From contig NZ_JAIUCZ020000008.1 in NCBI RefSeq assembly GCF_020176955.2, positions 410,413 through 474,412 on the forward strand: a DNA stretch of 64,000 nucleotides. The letters run 5' to 3'. Shown here piece by piece: positions 53,509 through 62,099 of the stretch. Below the pieces are notes generated by a model that worked only from the letters and a program-made list of their open reading frames with translations, did not search any database and was not told the DNA's origin. The stretch is from Nocardia sp. alder85J (lineage in GTDB: Bacteria; Actinomycetota; Actinomycetes; Mycobacteriales; Mycobacteriaceae). The stretch's first letter is position 1, and each line of letters begins with the position of its first letter. The translations under genes were made by a program, and so were the position numbers.

Positions 53509-54966
53509 TCACTGCAGCTCCAGCCTTCTCGCCATATCGGACATGAACACACCGTGCGGATCGACGCTGCGGCGGACCTTGATCCACTCGTCGATCCGGG
53601 GATACATCTGATGGAAGGTCTCCGCGGAGGTGCGGGAGTCCTTCGCCGTGTACAGGCGGCCACCGAACTCCAGCACGCGACGGTCGAGTTCGGTGACGAA
53701 GTCGTTGAGCCCCGCCTTGATCGGGAAGTCGACGCAGATGTTCCAGCCCGGCATCGGGAAGCTCAGCGGCGCCGCGTTGCCCGGTCCGAACATCTTGAAC
53801 ACGTTCAGGAAGGAGTAGAACCCGGACCGCTGGATGTCGCGGATGATGTTCTTGAACTCCTCGACCGCCTCCGGCGGCACCACGAACTGGTACTGGAGGA
53901 AGCCGTTGGAGCCGTAGGCCCGGTTCCACTCGCCCATCATGTCCAGCGGGTGATAGAACTGTGTCAGGCTCTGTACCTTGCCCCGGTAGGTGCCCGACTT
54001 GCGGTACCAGAGCTCGCCGATCGGCGTGAAGGTGTACTTGTTGGCCAGCCCGTTCGGGAAGATGTCCGGCATCGTGAAGAACGTCTTGCCGTTGAAGCGC
54101 AGCGGATCCTTGCGCAGCTTCGGCGGCAGCTGGTCCAGCGTGGCCAGATTGCCGCGGGAGATCGCGGCGCGGCCCAGCTTCGGTTCCGGGCTGATCGCGT
54201 CGAACCAGGCCGAGCTGTAGGCGTAGCGGTCCTCGGAGCCGTCGCTGTGGAAGGCGATGGTCTCGTCGAGGTCGGCGGTGACATCGCCGTCGGCGATGAA
54301 GTACGCGGACTCCGTCGGAGTCATCTCGATGGTGGCCCGCAGGATGATGCCGGTCAGGCCGCAGCCGCCGATGGTCGCCCAGAACAGCTTGGCGTTGCGC
54401 TTGGGGGAGACGTGCTGGATCTGACCGTCGGCGGTCAGCAGGTCGATCGAGCGCACATGGTTGCCGAAGCTGCCGGCGCTGTGGTGGTTCTTGCCGTGGA
54501 TGTCGGAGCCGATGGCGCCGCCGACGGTGACCTGCCGGGTGCCCGGCAGCACCGGAACCCACAGGCCGAACGGCAGCGCGGCCCGCATCAGCTGGTCCAG
54601 GTTGACGCCGGCGTCCACATCGACCAGATGGGTGTCGCGGTCGATCCGGTGGATGCGGCTCATCGCCGTCATGTCGACGACGAGGCCGCCGGCGTTCTGG
54701 GCATTGTCACCGTAGGAGCGGGCCAGGCCGCGGGCGATCACGCCGCGGCGCAGATGGGCCGGCTTCGACTCGTTCTCTTCCGCGACCAGCGCCACGGCCT
54801 TCGCGATCAGCTCCGGATCGCTGGTGGAGAGCACTTCGGCGGAGGTCGGTGCGGTACGCCCCCATCCGGTGAGCCGCCGCGTACGCGTCGGCAGCGAGTA
54901 CGTGTCGGTACCCGTCGTGGTCTCGGCCGAGGCCACCGCTGTGGAGGTCTGAGCATTCGTGGACAT
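53509..54966 (-). CDS. dprE1: decaprenylphosphoryl-beta-D-ribose 2'-oxidase DprE1
   Basis: About 485 residues, a VAO-type FAD enzyme that oxidises the 2' hydroxyl of decaprenyl-phospho-ribose. FAD domain: RGLARSYGDNAQNAGGLVVDMT, PVLPGTRQVTVGGAIGSDIHGKNHHSAGSFGNHV. Substrate domain: LWYRKSGTYRGKVQSLTQFYHPLDMMGEWNRAYG, PGWNICVDFPIK. The Cys in WNIC (residue 411 from this start) corresponds to Cys387 of M. tuberculosis DprE1, the residue modified by benzothiazinones. Catalytic Lys/Tyr segments are conserved. ATG 54987 is also in frame; 54966 (MSTNAQTS) is chosen, as neither has a good ribosome site. Confidence 0.96.
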   Translation of the reverse strand: MSTNAQTSTAVASAETTTGTDTYSLPTRTRRLTGWGRTAPTSAEVLSTSDPELIAKAVALVAEENESKPAHLRRGVIARGLARSYGDNAQNAGGLVVDMTAMSRIHRIDRDTHLVDVDAGVNLDQLMRAALPFGLWVPVLPGTRQVTVGGAIGSDIHGKNHHSAGSFGNHVRSIDLLTADGQIQHVSPKRNAKLFWATIGGCGLTGIILRATIEMTPTESAYFIADGDVTADLDETIAFHSDGSEDRYAYSSAWFDAISPEPKLGRAAISRGNLATLDQLPPKLRKDPLRFNGKTFFTMPDIFPNGLANKYTFTPIGELWYRKSGTYRGKVQSLTQFYHPLDMMGEWNRAYGSNGFLQYQFVVPPEAVEEFKNIIRDIQRSGFYSFLNVFKMFGPGNAAPLSFPMPGWNICVDFPIKAGLNDFVTELDRRVLEFGGRLYTAKDSRTSAETFHQMYPRIDEWIKVRRSVDPHGVFMSDMARRLELQ

Positions 54967-55169
54967 CGGGATAGAGGCTACAGGCATGACCCGACAATGG
55001 GCCGGGTGTCGTACACGTCACCCCGGTCCGGGACCGATCGCACAGGTCAGGCCGCACCGGCCCGGGTTCGGCTGTGCGGGGCTCGATCCGGGGGCCGGCG
55101 TGGCGCGTCGGCAGTCGGATGTTCCGGACAGATTCGTGGGGACCGTCGTGCCCCGCTAGTCTCGTGCGG

Positions 55170-55619
55170 GTGAGCGCGGAGCCCCATGTCCCTCTTCCGG
55201 TCGAATTACCGGTCGTGGACGAACAACTGCCCGGCACCGACCTGAAGACGCAGATCGTGCGGTTCGTGCTGTCCGGCGGATTCTCGGCGATCATCGACTA
55301 CGGCCTGTACGTGCTGCTCGGCCTGGCCGGGCTGCCGGTGGCGGCCGCCAAGTCGATCAGCTTCATCGCGGGCACCACGACGGCCTATCTGATCAATCGG
55401 CGGTGGACCTTCCAAGCGGCGCCCAGCCGCAAGCGGTTCCTCGCCGTGGTCGCCTTGTATGCGGTGACCTTCGCCGTCCAGGTCGGCATCAACCAGGTTC
55501 TCTACTTCACCTTCGACGACCAGTGGTGGCGCAGGCCGCTGGCCTACGTGGTGGCCCAGGGCACCGCCACCGTGATCAACTTCATCGTGCAGCGCACGGT
55601 GATCTTCAAGCTGCGCTGA
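55170..55619 (+). CDS. GtrA-family small membrane protein (Rv3789-like)
   Basis: A 149-residue protein with four predicted membrane helices: QIVRFVLSGGFSAIIDYGLYVLL, AAAKSISFIAGTTTAYLINRRWTF, FLAVVALYAVTFAVQVGINQ and a last one ending QRTVIFKLR. GtrA proteins bind or help translocate polyprenyl-linked sugars. Rv3789, divergent or adjacent to dprE1 in mycobacteria, was first proposed as the decaprenyl-phospho-arabinose flippase and later as an anchor for glycosyltransferases. The frame extends upstream to 55074; GTG 55170 is chosen (MSAEPHVPLP). No strong ribosome site, so possibly leaderless. Confidence 0.86.
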   Translation: MSAEPHVPLPVELPVVDEQLPGTDLKTQIVRFVLSGGFSAIIDYGLYVLLGLAGLPVAAAKSISFIAGTTTAYLINRRWTFQAAPSRKRFLAVVALYAVTFAVQVGINQVLYFTFDDQWWRRPLAYVVAQGTATVINFIVQRTVIFKLR

Positions 55620-55721
55620 GCCGGTACCCCGGCGACCCGGCTCGCGCGGCAGGCCGGCGCCACTGCCGGGGTCTCCGAGTGGCGGACCGGCGCTACCGCC
55701 CAGCATCCGGGCAGGCGGCGA

Positions 55722-57911
55722 TCAGGCCGGGCTCAGCGTGACCGGCACCCCGTTGAACACGGCGTTCCCGGACGGCACGTCCACCACCGAATCGTCGGTC
55801 AGCACGTTGGCGTTGACCCCCGCGTGCGCACTGGCCACCGTCTGACTGGCCGTGTCGGCATGCCCCCAGCCGTGCGGCAGGCTGACCACGCCGGGCATGA
55901 TGTCGCCGTTCGGCTCCACCGCCACCACGAGCGCGCCGGCGGCGGACTTCACCACCGCGTGCTCACCCAGGCCCAACCGGCTGACGTCGTCGGGATGGAC
56001 GTGCAGGGTGCACCGGTTCGAGCCACCCACCAGGGTCGCGACGTTGTGCATCCAGCTGTTGTTGGACCGCAACTGCCGGCGGCCGATCAGCACGACGTCG
56101 GGCGCCGCGTCGCCGAGCCGGCTCGTCAGCCGGGCCACGTCCGCGAGCAGCGGCTCCGGGGCCAGGTCGACCGCCCGCGAGGCGGTGCGCAGCACCTCCG
56201 GCAGCCGCGGTCGCAGCGGGCCCAGGTCGATACCGTGCGGATTGTCCAGCAGCACACGCAGATTCAGCGGGCCGTAGGGGGTGGGCAGGGCGTCCGGATT
56301 CCACTCGCCGTACGGCCCGAGCCGCAGCATCAGGTCCAGCCGCTGTTCGGTGGTGTTCGCGCCGAGCAGGTCGCCGCGCCGCTCCGGCATCCCGGCCTTG
56401 TGCAGGGTGCCGACGATGACCAGCTCGTCGACGGCGGCCAGCGCGTCGGCGCCCGGTTCCGGCCGCTGCCCGGTGAGTGCCAGCGCGAGCCGGGCCACCA
56501 CCTCGGACTCCGACGGCCGGTCGCCCAGCGCGACCAGCGGCGGCGAATACCGCGCGTAGTTGCGCACCGCGAAGGCCAGCAGCGCGAAATCGTAGTGCGG
56601 CGACTGGAGGGTGCGCGGCGGCGGCAGGATGACATCGGCGTGCCGGGTGGTCTCGTTCAGATACCGGTCGACGCTCACCATGAAATCGAGCCCGGCCAGC
56701 GCCCGGTCCAGCCGGGCGCCGTTGGGCGCGGAGAGCACCGGATTGCCCGCGACCGTGACCAGCCACCGAATCTGCCCCTCGCCCGGCGTCTGGATCTCGT
56801 CGGCCAGCGTGGCGACCGGGAATTCGCCCATGGCCTCGGGCAGTGCGCGGACCCGGCTGGTCCAGCGGCCCAGCCGGAACGGACGGCTGCGCACGATGCC
56901 GAGCGCGGCCGGGGTGGCCCACATGGCGCCGCCGGGGGAGTCGAGGTTGCCGGTGAGCACGTTGACCACGTCGACCAGCCACTGCGTGACGGTGCCGAAT
57001 TCGGCGGTGCAGGTGCCGATGCGGGCGTACACGGCCGCGGTGGGCGCGCCCGCCAGCTCCCGGGCCAGCCGGACCACGGTGGCGGCCGGGACGCCGGTGC
57101 GCGCGGCCACCACCTCGGGGGTGAACGGCGCTGCCGCGGCGCGGATCTCGTCCAGCCCGGTGACCTCGACCCGGACCGTGGTGAGCTGCTCGGCGAACAG
57201 GGTGTGCACGATCCCGAACAACAGATAGGCATCGCTGCCCGGCCGCACGAAGATGTGCTCGTCGGCCTGCTTCGCGGTGCGGGTGCGGCGCGGATCCACC
57301 ACCACGAACCGGCCGCCGCGTCGCCGCAGTGCCTTGATCCGACCCGGGTAATCCGGTGCGGTGCACAGCGACCCGTTGGATTCCAGCGGGTTGGCGCCGA
57401 GCATCAGCAGGTAGTCGGTGCGATCCAGATCCGGGACCGGCACGGTGAGCGGATCGCCGAACATCAGCCCGCTGGCGACCTGTTTGGGCATCTGGTCGGC
57501 GGTGCTGGCGGAGAACAGGTTGCGGGTGCCCAGCGCCCGCAGCAGCACCGGCAGATAGAGGGCGCCGGCCACGGTGTGCGCGTTGGGATTGCCGAAGTAC
57601 AGGGCGGCGGACCGGCCGCCGTCGGCGGGCACGTGCGCGGCGATGAATTCGAAGGCCGCCGCCCAGGAGGCGGTGCGCCAGGCGCCGGTGGCGCGGTCGC
57701 GGATCATCGGCTCGGTGAGCCGATCGGGATCCTCGTCGAGATGTCCGAGGCTGGCGCCCTTGGGGCAGAGGAATCCGTGACTGAACGGGTCCTGCCGGTC
57801 GCCACGGACGCCGGTGACGTGATCGTCGGCGTCGACGGTGAGTTCGAGCCCGCAGACCGCCTCGCACAGCGGGCAGGTGCGGAGCAGATTCCGGGTTGTC
57901 ATGGGGTCCAT
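55722..57911 (-). CDS. molybdopterin-dependent oxidoreductase (formate dehydrogenase/nitrate reductase type)
   Basis: A 729-residue member of the DMSO-reductase superfamily. An N-terminal [4Fe-4S] motif C-x2-C-x3-C-x~27-C is seen in CPLCEAVCGLEL ... GFLCPKG. Then come molybdopterin guanine dinucleotide-binding segments (VVVDPRRTRTAKQADEHIFVRPGSDAYLL) and a C-terminal beta-barrel MGD domain (LHVHPDDVSRLGLGEHAVV ... LPHGWGHAD). It lacks a twin-arginine signal, so it is likely cytoplasmic. No electron-transfer or membrane partner is encoded nearby, so it may use ferredoxin or act alone. ATG 57902 (MTTRNLLRTCPLC) is an alternative start. Substrate unknown. Confidence 0.87.
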   Translation of the reverse strand: MDPMTTRNLLRTCPLCEAVCGLELTVDADDHVTGVRGDRQDPFSHGFLCPKGASLGHLDEDPDRLTEPMIRDRATGAWRTASWAAAFEFIAAHVPADGGRSAALYFGNPNAHTVAGALYLPVLLRALGTRNLFSASTADQMPKQVASGLMFGDPLTVPVPDLDRTDYLLMLGANPLESNGSLCTAPDYPGRIKALRRRGGRFVVVDPRRTRTAKQADEHIFVRPGSDAYLLFGIVHTLFAEQLTTVRVEVTGLDEIRAAAAPFTPEVVAARTGVPAATVVRLARELAGAPTAAVYARIGTCTAEFGTVTQWLVDVVNVLTGNLDSPGGAMWATPAALGIVRSRPFRLGRWTSRVRALPEAMGEFPVATLADEIQTPGEGQIRWLVTVAGNPVLSAPNGARLDRALAGLDFMVSVDRYLNETTRHADVILPPPRTLQSPHYDFALLAFAVRNYARYSPPLVALGDRPSESEVVARLALALTGQRPEPGADALAAVDELVIVGTLHKAGMPERRGDLLGANTTEQRLDLMLRLGPYGEWNPDALPTPYGPLNLRVLLDNPHGIDLGPLRPRLPEVLRTASRAVDLAPEPLLADVARLTSRLGDAAPDVVLIGRRQLRSNNSWMHNVATLVGGSNRCTLHVHPDDVSRLGLGEHAVVKSAAGALVVAVEPNGDIMPGVVSLPHGWGHADTASQTVASAHAGVNANVLTDDSVVDVPSGNAVFNGVPVTLSPA

Positions 57912-57975
57912 GATGACCCGTCACCCCGACAGAAAACGGGAGAATCGGCGGGCCGGGAGATCCGGCCCGGCCGAT

Positions 57976-58470
57976 TCAGCTGGCGATGCGGGCGACCGAC
58001 GGCTTGCGGCCGGAGCGGGCCGCGCGGACGGCGGCGGCCACGGCCACCAGCGGCGGTGTCCAGCGCGCCTCGTGCGGCGCGACGGCCCAGGCGGCGGTGC
58101 CGGCCGACACGCGGCTCGGCGGCAGCGGCACACCGGCGCCGTCGGCGTGGACGACCACACCGGCCTCGCGCAGCGCCTCGATCGCCATGGCGGCCTTCCG
58201 AACACCGGTGACGATGTGGATCTCGCGGCGTTCGATGCCCGGCAGCTCGATGATCGGACCGGTGAGGTCGTTGGCGCGGAGGTAGCGGCGGACGGTGGCG
58301 GCCAGTTCGCCGGTGACCTCGATCGCCGCGATGTCCTCGTCGGTGATCAGGCAGATGCCGTTGGCCGTTTCGGCGACCGTCCAGCCGCGCTGGATGTAGT
58401 CCTGCGCGGAGGCAGCCAGCTCGGCGGCCGAGACGGAAGTCGGAAACGTCGTACGCACTGTCTTCTCCAT
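57976..58470 (-). CDS. hypothetical protein, possibly a diverged primase/polymerase-like fold
   Basis: A 164-residue cytoplasmic protein not confidently recognised. It begins MEKTVRTTFPTSVSAAELAASAQDYIQRGW. It contains GICLITDEDIAAIEVTG, GIERREIHIVTGVRKAAMAIEALREAGVVVHADGAGVPLPPSRV and ends with WTPPLVAVAAAVR. The RGW...VPLPPS...WxxPP spacing faintly recalls small bifunctional primase/polymerase-N proteins of actinobacteria, but the catalytic acidic residues are not clear. GTG 58458 with GGAG 6 nt upstream is an alternative start, and ATG 58488 is also in frame. It is divergent from the XRE regulator across 450 bp. Confidence 0.7.
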   Translation of the reverse strand: MEKTVRTTFPTSVSAAELAASAQDYIQRGWTVAETANGICLITDEDIAAIEVTGELAATVRRYLRANDLTGPIIELPGIERREIHIVTGVRKAAMAIEALREAGVVVHADGAGVPLPPSRVSAGTAAWAVAPHEARWTPPLVAVAAAVRAARSGRKPSVARIAS

Positions 58471-58943
58471 TCCCCGGGGTGGATCCAAGTCGAGCTTCGT
58501 TGTTCATGGGGCGTATCGGACCGGGCCCTCGGACGCGTTACACGTCCGCGAAACTTTTTCGGGCGGGACCGAATTCGTCACAAGATCAGCGAATTCATGC
58601 TCTTCGGCTATGGTCTGGCGACTCGCTGGGGGCGGGTCGATCACATCCCACTGTCGTCCACGTTCCTCCGAGCCCGTTGCGCGCTGTCTGGGAGCCACTC
58701 GAGAGCTCGCCGTGACGGTTCGAGGCCGAAATCTACCGAAAACAGTGCCGCGGAAAGTAATCCTGTTTGGCTCATACCCGACGGTGACGTAAATGTGACA
58801 CGACCGGTATCCGTGAGATCTTCCGCTGTGCAACAATCCGATCGCACACCCGGAAGGAGGAATCCGGGTCCTGGCGTTAGGTTTTGCCGTTCGGTGGGCC
58901 GTGAGGGCGGTTTCGATGTTCGGCCTACGAACGAGGGGGAAGC
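58471..58943. other. AT-richer divergent intergenic region
   Basis: About 470 bp between divergent genes, with lower GC than surroundings. A CGGACG/CGTCCG hairpin at 58530-58548 is followed by AAACTTTTTC. A 7-bp hairpin at 58848-58869 (ACCCGGA/TCCGGGT) has AGGAGGAA in its loop, resembling a sequestered ribosome site, but no start codon follows at a usable distance. No supportable ORF was seen. Promoters for both neighbours must lie here. Confidence 0.4.
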
Positions 58944-59834
58944 ATGGCTTTACCACCGCACGGAACGAACGGATCCACGATTACCGGGTCCACCATGCCC
59001 CGCCGGCAGCTCGGACGCCAGCTCCGCGATCTGCGCAACCGGGCCCGGATGACCACTCGGGTTGCGGCCCAGAAGCTGGAGTGGTCCGAGGCGAAGATCT
59101 GGCGGATCGAAACCGGCCAGACCTCCCTGCGCAGCCTCGATGTCGAGGCGATGTGCAAGGTGTACGGCGCGCCGGTGGAGATCGTGGAACCGCTGGCCGC
59201 GCTGGCCCGCGAGACCAAGGCGCGCGGCTGGTGGACCGAGTTCAGCGACGTGATCGCCGAGGGTTTCGAGGTCTACATCGGGCTGGAAGAGGCCGCGGCG
59301 CAGCTGTTCACCTACGAGACCGACCTGGTCCCGGGCCTGTTGCAGAGCGAGGAGTACACCCGGGCCGTCCTGGTCGGGGCGCGTCCGGACATCCCGGTCG
59401 CCGAACTCGACCGGCGGGTCGCGGTGCGGGCGGCCCGGCAGGCCACGATCACCCGCGAGCATTCGCCGATCCGGCTGGAGGCGGTGATCACCGAGACGTT
59501 GCTGTGGCATCGGGTCGGCGGGCCCGAGGTGGCCGCGGCGCAGCTGGAACACCTGCGCCGGATGTGTGATCTGCCGAACGTCGAGGTCCGGGTGGTGCCC
59601 ACCGACACCGGCTATCACGACGGCATGGACACCGGCCGTTTCGTACTGCTGGAATTCCCGGACAACGCCGCCGACGTCCCCGAACCGCCGGTGGTCTATG
59701 TCGAAACCTTCACCGGCTCCGTCTATTACGACAAGGAACCGGAGATCGACCGCTATCGTTCGGCGTTCACCGACATCAAGGCCGTGGCGCAGGACGCCCG
59801 AACGGCGATCGACGAGGCCCGCGCCGGGCTGTAG
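58944..59834 (+). CDS. XRE-family regulator with DUF5753 domain
   Basis: A 296-residue protein. N-terminal helix-turn-helix of XRE type: LGRQLRDLRNRARMTTRVAAQKLEWSEAKIWRIETGQTSL. The C-terminal DUF5753 domain (about 110-285) begins FTYETDLVPGLLQSEEYTRAVL and contains RQATITR, ITETLLWHRVGG and VRVVPTDTGYHDGMDTGRFVLLEF. In Streptomyces and Nocardia such proteins usually sit beside a small DUF397 partner and control morphological or stress genes; no DUF397 gene is seen here. GAGGGGGAAGC precedes the ATG. Confidence 0.9.
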   Translation: MALPPHGTNGSTITGSTMPRRQLGRQLRDLRNRARMTTRVAAQKLEWSEAKIWRIETGQTSLRSLDVEAMCKVYGAPVEIVEPLAALARETKARGWWTEFSDVIAEGFEVYIGLEEAAAQLFTYETDLVPGLLQSEEYTRAVLVGARPDIPVAELDRRVAVRAARQATITREHSPIRLEAVITETLLWHRVGGPEVAAAQLEHLRRMCDLPNVEVRVVPTDTGYHDGMDTGRFVLLEFPDNAADVPEPPVVYVETFTGSVYYDKEPEIDRYRSAFTDIKAVAQDARTAIDEARAGL

Positions 59835-59844
59835 CCGCCGGATT

Positions 59845-59867
59845 GCGCGCCGGTGACCACGGCGCGC
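59845..59867. terminator. short hairpin between convergent regulator genes
   Basis: An 8-bp GC-only stem (GCGCGCCG at 59845-59852, complement at 59860-59867) and a 7-nt loop, 11 bp after the XRE stop. No T tract. A weak terminator candidate. Confidence 0.4.
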
Positions 59868-59997
59868 GCCGGGAATTCGCTGTCATCCAGGTGGCGTGCG
59901 TGGACGGCCGCCGGGCTCGCCCGATGCGGTGGTCGTGCTCGTCCGGCCGGTCGGCGCCCGGCCGCCGGATCGCCGCCGTCGGTGCGCGAAACACCGC

Positions 59998-60480
59998 TCA
60001 GTGCAGCGTTTCCCCCAGTACCGCGCGGTGGGTGGGCGCCGCGGCCGCGTGCAGCAGCCGGCCGCGGTCGGTGACACAGACGAAGATGGCCCGGCGATCG
60101 TCGGTGCACATGTCGCGGGTGACCAGGCCGTCGCGCTCCAGGCGCGCGACGGCCCGGCTCAGTGCGCTCTGGGACAGGTAGATGTCGGCGGCCAGATCGC
60201 TCATCCGGTAGCTCTCGCAGTCCGCGTCCACCAGCCGATCCAGGCATTCGAATTCGCTGAGCCCGATGCTGTGCCGGCCCTGCAGCTCCTTCTCCAGGGC
60301 GCAGGACACGGCGGCGTGCTGGGACAGCAGATCGCGCCAGTGGGCCACCAGCTCGGCCTCCGCGCGACCGGGTTGCGCATGCTCCGGCGCGAGACCCTTC
60401 CCGGGCCGATTCTCCGTGACGCATGCGGCGGCTTCGGTACCCGCCGCTCGCGCCGACGACACTGTCGACGGCTTGGACAT
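59998..60480 (-). CDS. MarR-family transcriptional regulator
   Basis: A 160-residue winged-helix protein. After a 40-residue polar N-terminus the MarR core reads GLSEFECLDRLVDADCESYRMSDLAADIYLSQSALSRAVARLERDGLVTRDMCTDDRRAIFVCVTDRG, with the usual DxR wing. Divergent from an MFS exporter, 86 bp apart, with palindromes between them, so it probably represses the exporter and itself, and is relieved by a small lipophilic ligand. TAGGATGACGCC precedes the ATG. Confidence 0.9.
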   Translation of the reverse strand: MSKPSTVSSARAAGTEAAACVTENRPGKGLAPEHAQPGRAEAELVAHWRDLLSQHAAVSCALEKELQGRHSIGLSEFECLDRLVDADCESYRMSDLAADIYLSQSALSRAVARLERDGLVTRDMCTDDRRAIFVCVTDRGRLLHAAAAPTHRAVLGETLH

Positions 60481-60516
60481 GGCGTCATCCTAGTCCGCCC
60501 GGCTTAATCATGCAAC

Positions 60517-60551
60517 CGCATTTAATGCGTAGACATCATATGCGTGCGCAT
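60517..60551. promoter_or_regulatory. two MarR-type operator candidates in the marR-MFS divergent promoter
   Basis: CGCAT-TTA-ATGCG at 60517-60529 and ATGCG-TG-CGCAT at 60540-60551 share the same pentamer in inverted pairs. They sit in the AT-rich 86 bp between divergent start codons. TAATCATGCAACCGCATTTA looks like overlapping promoter sequence. Confidence 0.6.
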
Positions 60552-60566
60552 GTAATGTTCCGTGCC

Positions 60567-62036
60567 ATGACTTCCCCCGCAACGCTTCCGGCCGCCGACG
60601 CGGCCGGCACTCGGTGGTCGGCCAGGCTGTGGGGCCTGCTGATCACCCTGTGCATCGTCCTGTTCCTCGACGGGCTGGACGTGTCGATGATCGGCGTCGC
60701 CCTGCCCTCCATCGGCAAGGAACTGCACCTGTCCACCTCGACCCTGCAGTGGCTGGTCAGCGGTTACGTCCTCGGCTACGGCGGCCTGCTGCTGCTCGGC
60801 GGCCGCACCGCGGATCTGGTCGGCCGCCGCAAGGTCTTCCTGATCGCGCTGGCCGTGTTCGCCGTGGCCTCGCTGGCCGGTGGCCTGGTCAGTTCCGGCC
60901 CGTTGCTGATCCTGACCCGCTTCGTCAAGGGTCTCGCCGCGGCCTTCACCGCGCCGACCGGCCTGTCGATCATCACCACCACGTTCGCCGAGGGCCCGGC
61001 CCGCAACAAGGCGCTGTCCATCTACACCGTGTTCGGCGCCGGCGGTTATTCGATGGGCCTGGTCTTCGGCGGCCTGATGACCGGCGTCGGCTGGCGCTGG
61101 ACCTTCCTGCTGCCCGTCCCGGTCGCACTGATCGCGCTGGTCGCGGCGGCGATCCTGGTCCGCAGGGACGGCCCCGCCGAGGAGGGCGGGCACGATCTGC
61201 TCGGCGCGCTGTTCGCCAGCGCCGCCATGTTGCTGCTGGTGTACACCGTGGTCTCGGCGCCGCACGCCGGCTGGGTCTCGGCCCGCTCGGTGGCCTCCTT
61301 CGCCGCCGTCGTCGCCCTGTTCACGGCGTTCATCGGGGTGGAGAAGCGGGTGCGGTACCCGCTGCTGCGCCTGGGGATCCTGCGCCGGGCCACCCTGGTC
61401 CGGGCGTGCCTGGCCATCGTGGCGGTGGCCGGGTCGTACTTCAGCTTCCAGTTCATCGCCACGCTGTACCTGCAGGGCTCACTGGGCTGGTCGCCGCTGC
61501 GGCTGGCACTGGGCCTGCTGCCGGTGGGCCTGCTGGTGGCGCTGTCGTCGGTGTTCTCCGACCGACTGGTGGACCGCTTCGGCACCGGCCCGATCATCGC
61601 GGTCACCATGGTCGCGATGACGCTCGGCTACCTGCTGTTCCTGCGGCTGGACACCACCCCGTCGTACCTCACCGTGATCCTGCCCGCGGTGCTGCTGGTC
61701 GGCATCGGCTGGATCGGCTTCCCCGCCATCAACATCCAGGCCACCAACGGCATCTCCGACGACGAACAGGGCCTGGCCGCGGGCGTGTTGCAGACCTTCA
61801 TGCAGGTTGGCGCGGCGATCGTGCTGGCGGTGAACACCGCGCTGATCTCCGGCGGCACCGGCGACGGTTCGCCCGCGGCGATGCTGCACGCCTACCGCCC
61901 CGGTCTGATCCTCGCCGTGGTGGTCGCGGGCATCGGTGCGCTGGTCGCGCTGGCCCACTTCCTGCCCACCCGCCGTTCGGCCGAGCCGGAGGCCGCCGAG
62001 ATCGAGGACGTCGACGAGCTGGAACTCGCCGGGTGA
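60567..62036 (+). CDS. MFS drug-efflux transporter (DHA2/EmrB-QacA type)
   Basis: A 489-residue transporter, probably with 14 membrane helices. Helix 1 contains LFLDGLDVSMIGVALPSIGKEL. Loop 2-3 has the MFS motif GGRTADLVGRRKVFLIAL, and helix 5 has the exporter motif C-like GAGGYSMGLVFGGLMTGVGWRWTFLLPVPV. The C-terminus is acidic. It should export hydrophobic drugs or an endogenous lipid or metabolite by proton antiport. The frame is open upstream to 60423; ATG 60567 (MTSPATLP) is the best start because the operators lie upstream of it. Confidence 0.92.
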   Translation: MTSPATLPAADAAGTRWSARLWGLLITLCIVLFLDGLDVSMIGVALPSIGKELHLSTSTLQWLVSGYVLGYGGLLLLGGRTADLVGRRKVFLIALAVFAVASLAGGLVSSGPLLILTRFVKGLAAAFTAPTGLSIITTTFAEGPARNKALSIYTVFGAGGYSMGLVFGGLMTGVGWRWTFLLPVPVALIALVAAAILVRRDGPAEEGGHDLLGALFASAAMLLLVYTVVSAPHAGWVSARSVASFAAVVALFTAFIGVEKRVRYPLLRLGILRRATLVRACLAIVAVAGSYFSFQFIATLYLQGSLGWSPLRLALGLLPVGLLVALSSVFSDRLVDRFGTGPIIAVTMVAMTLGYLLFLRLDTTPSYLTVILPAVLLVGIGWIGFPAINIQATNGISDDEQGLAAGVLQTFMQVGAAIVLAVNTALISGGTGDGSPAAMLHAYRPGLILAVVVAGIGALVALAHFLPTRRSAEPEAAEIEDVDELELAG

Positions 62037-62060
62037 CGGGCCCGGACCACCCCGAAACCA

Positions 62061-62093
62061 GGGACGCCGCGGTGCTGGTCACCGCGGCGTCCC
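62061..62093. terminator. bidirectional intrinsic terminator between MFS and rmlC
   Basis: A perfect 14-bp stem (GGGACGCCGCGGTG at 62061-62074; complement 62080-62093) and a CTGGT loop between convergent genes. Confidence 0.78.
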
Positions 62094-62099
62094 GTCGTC

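Noticed and set aside
58848..58869. Riboswitch or small ORF with sequestered ribosome site
   Set aside because: The hairpin loop contains AGGAGG, but no start codon lies within 5-12 nt downstream, and no known riboswitch core is recognisable.
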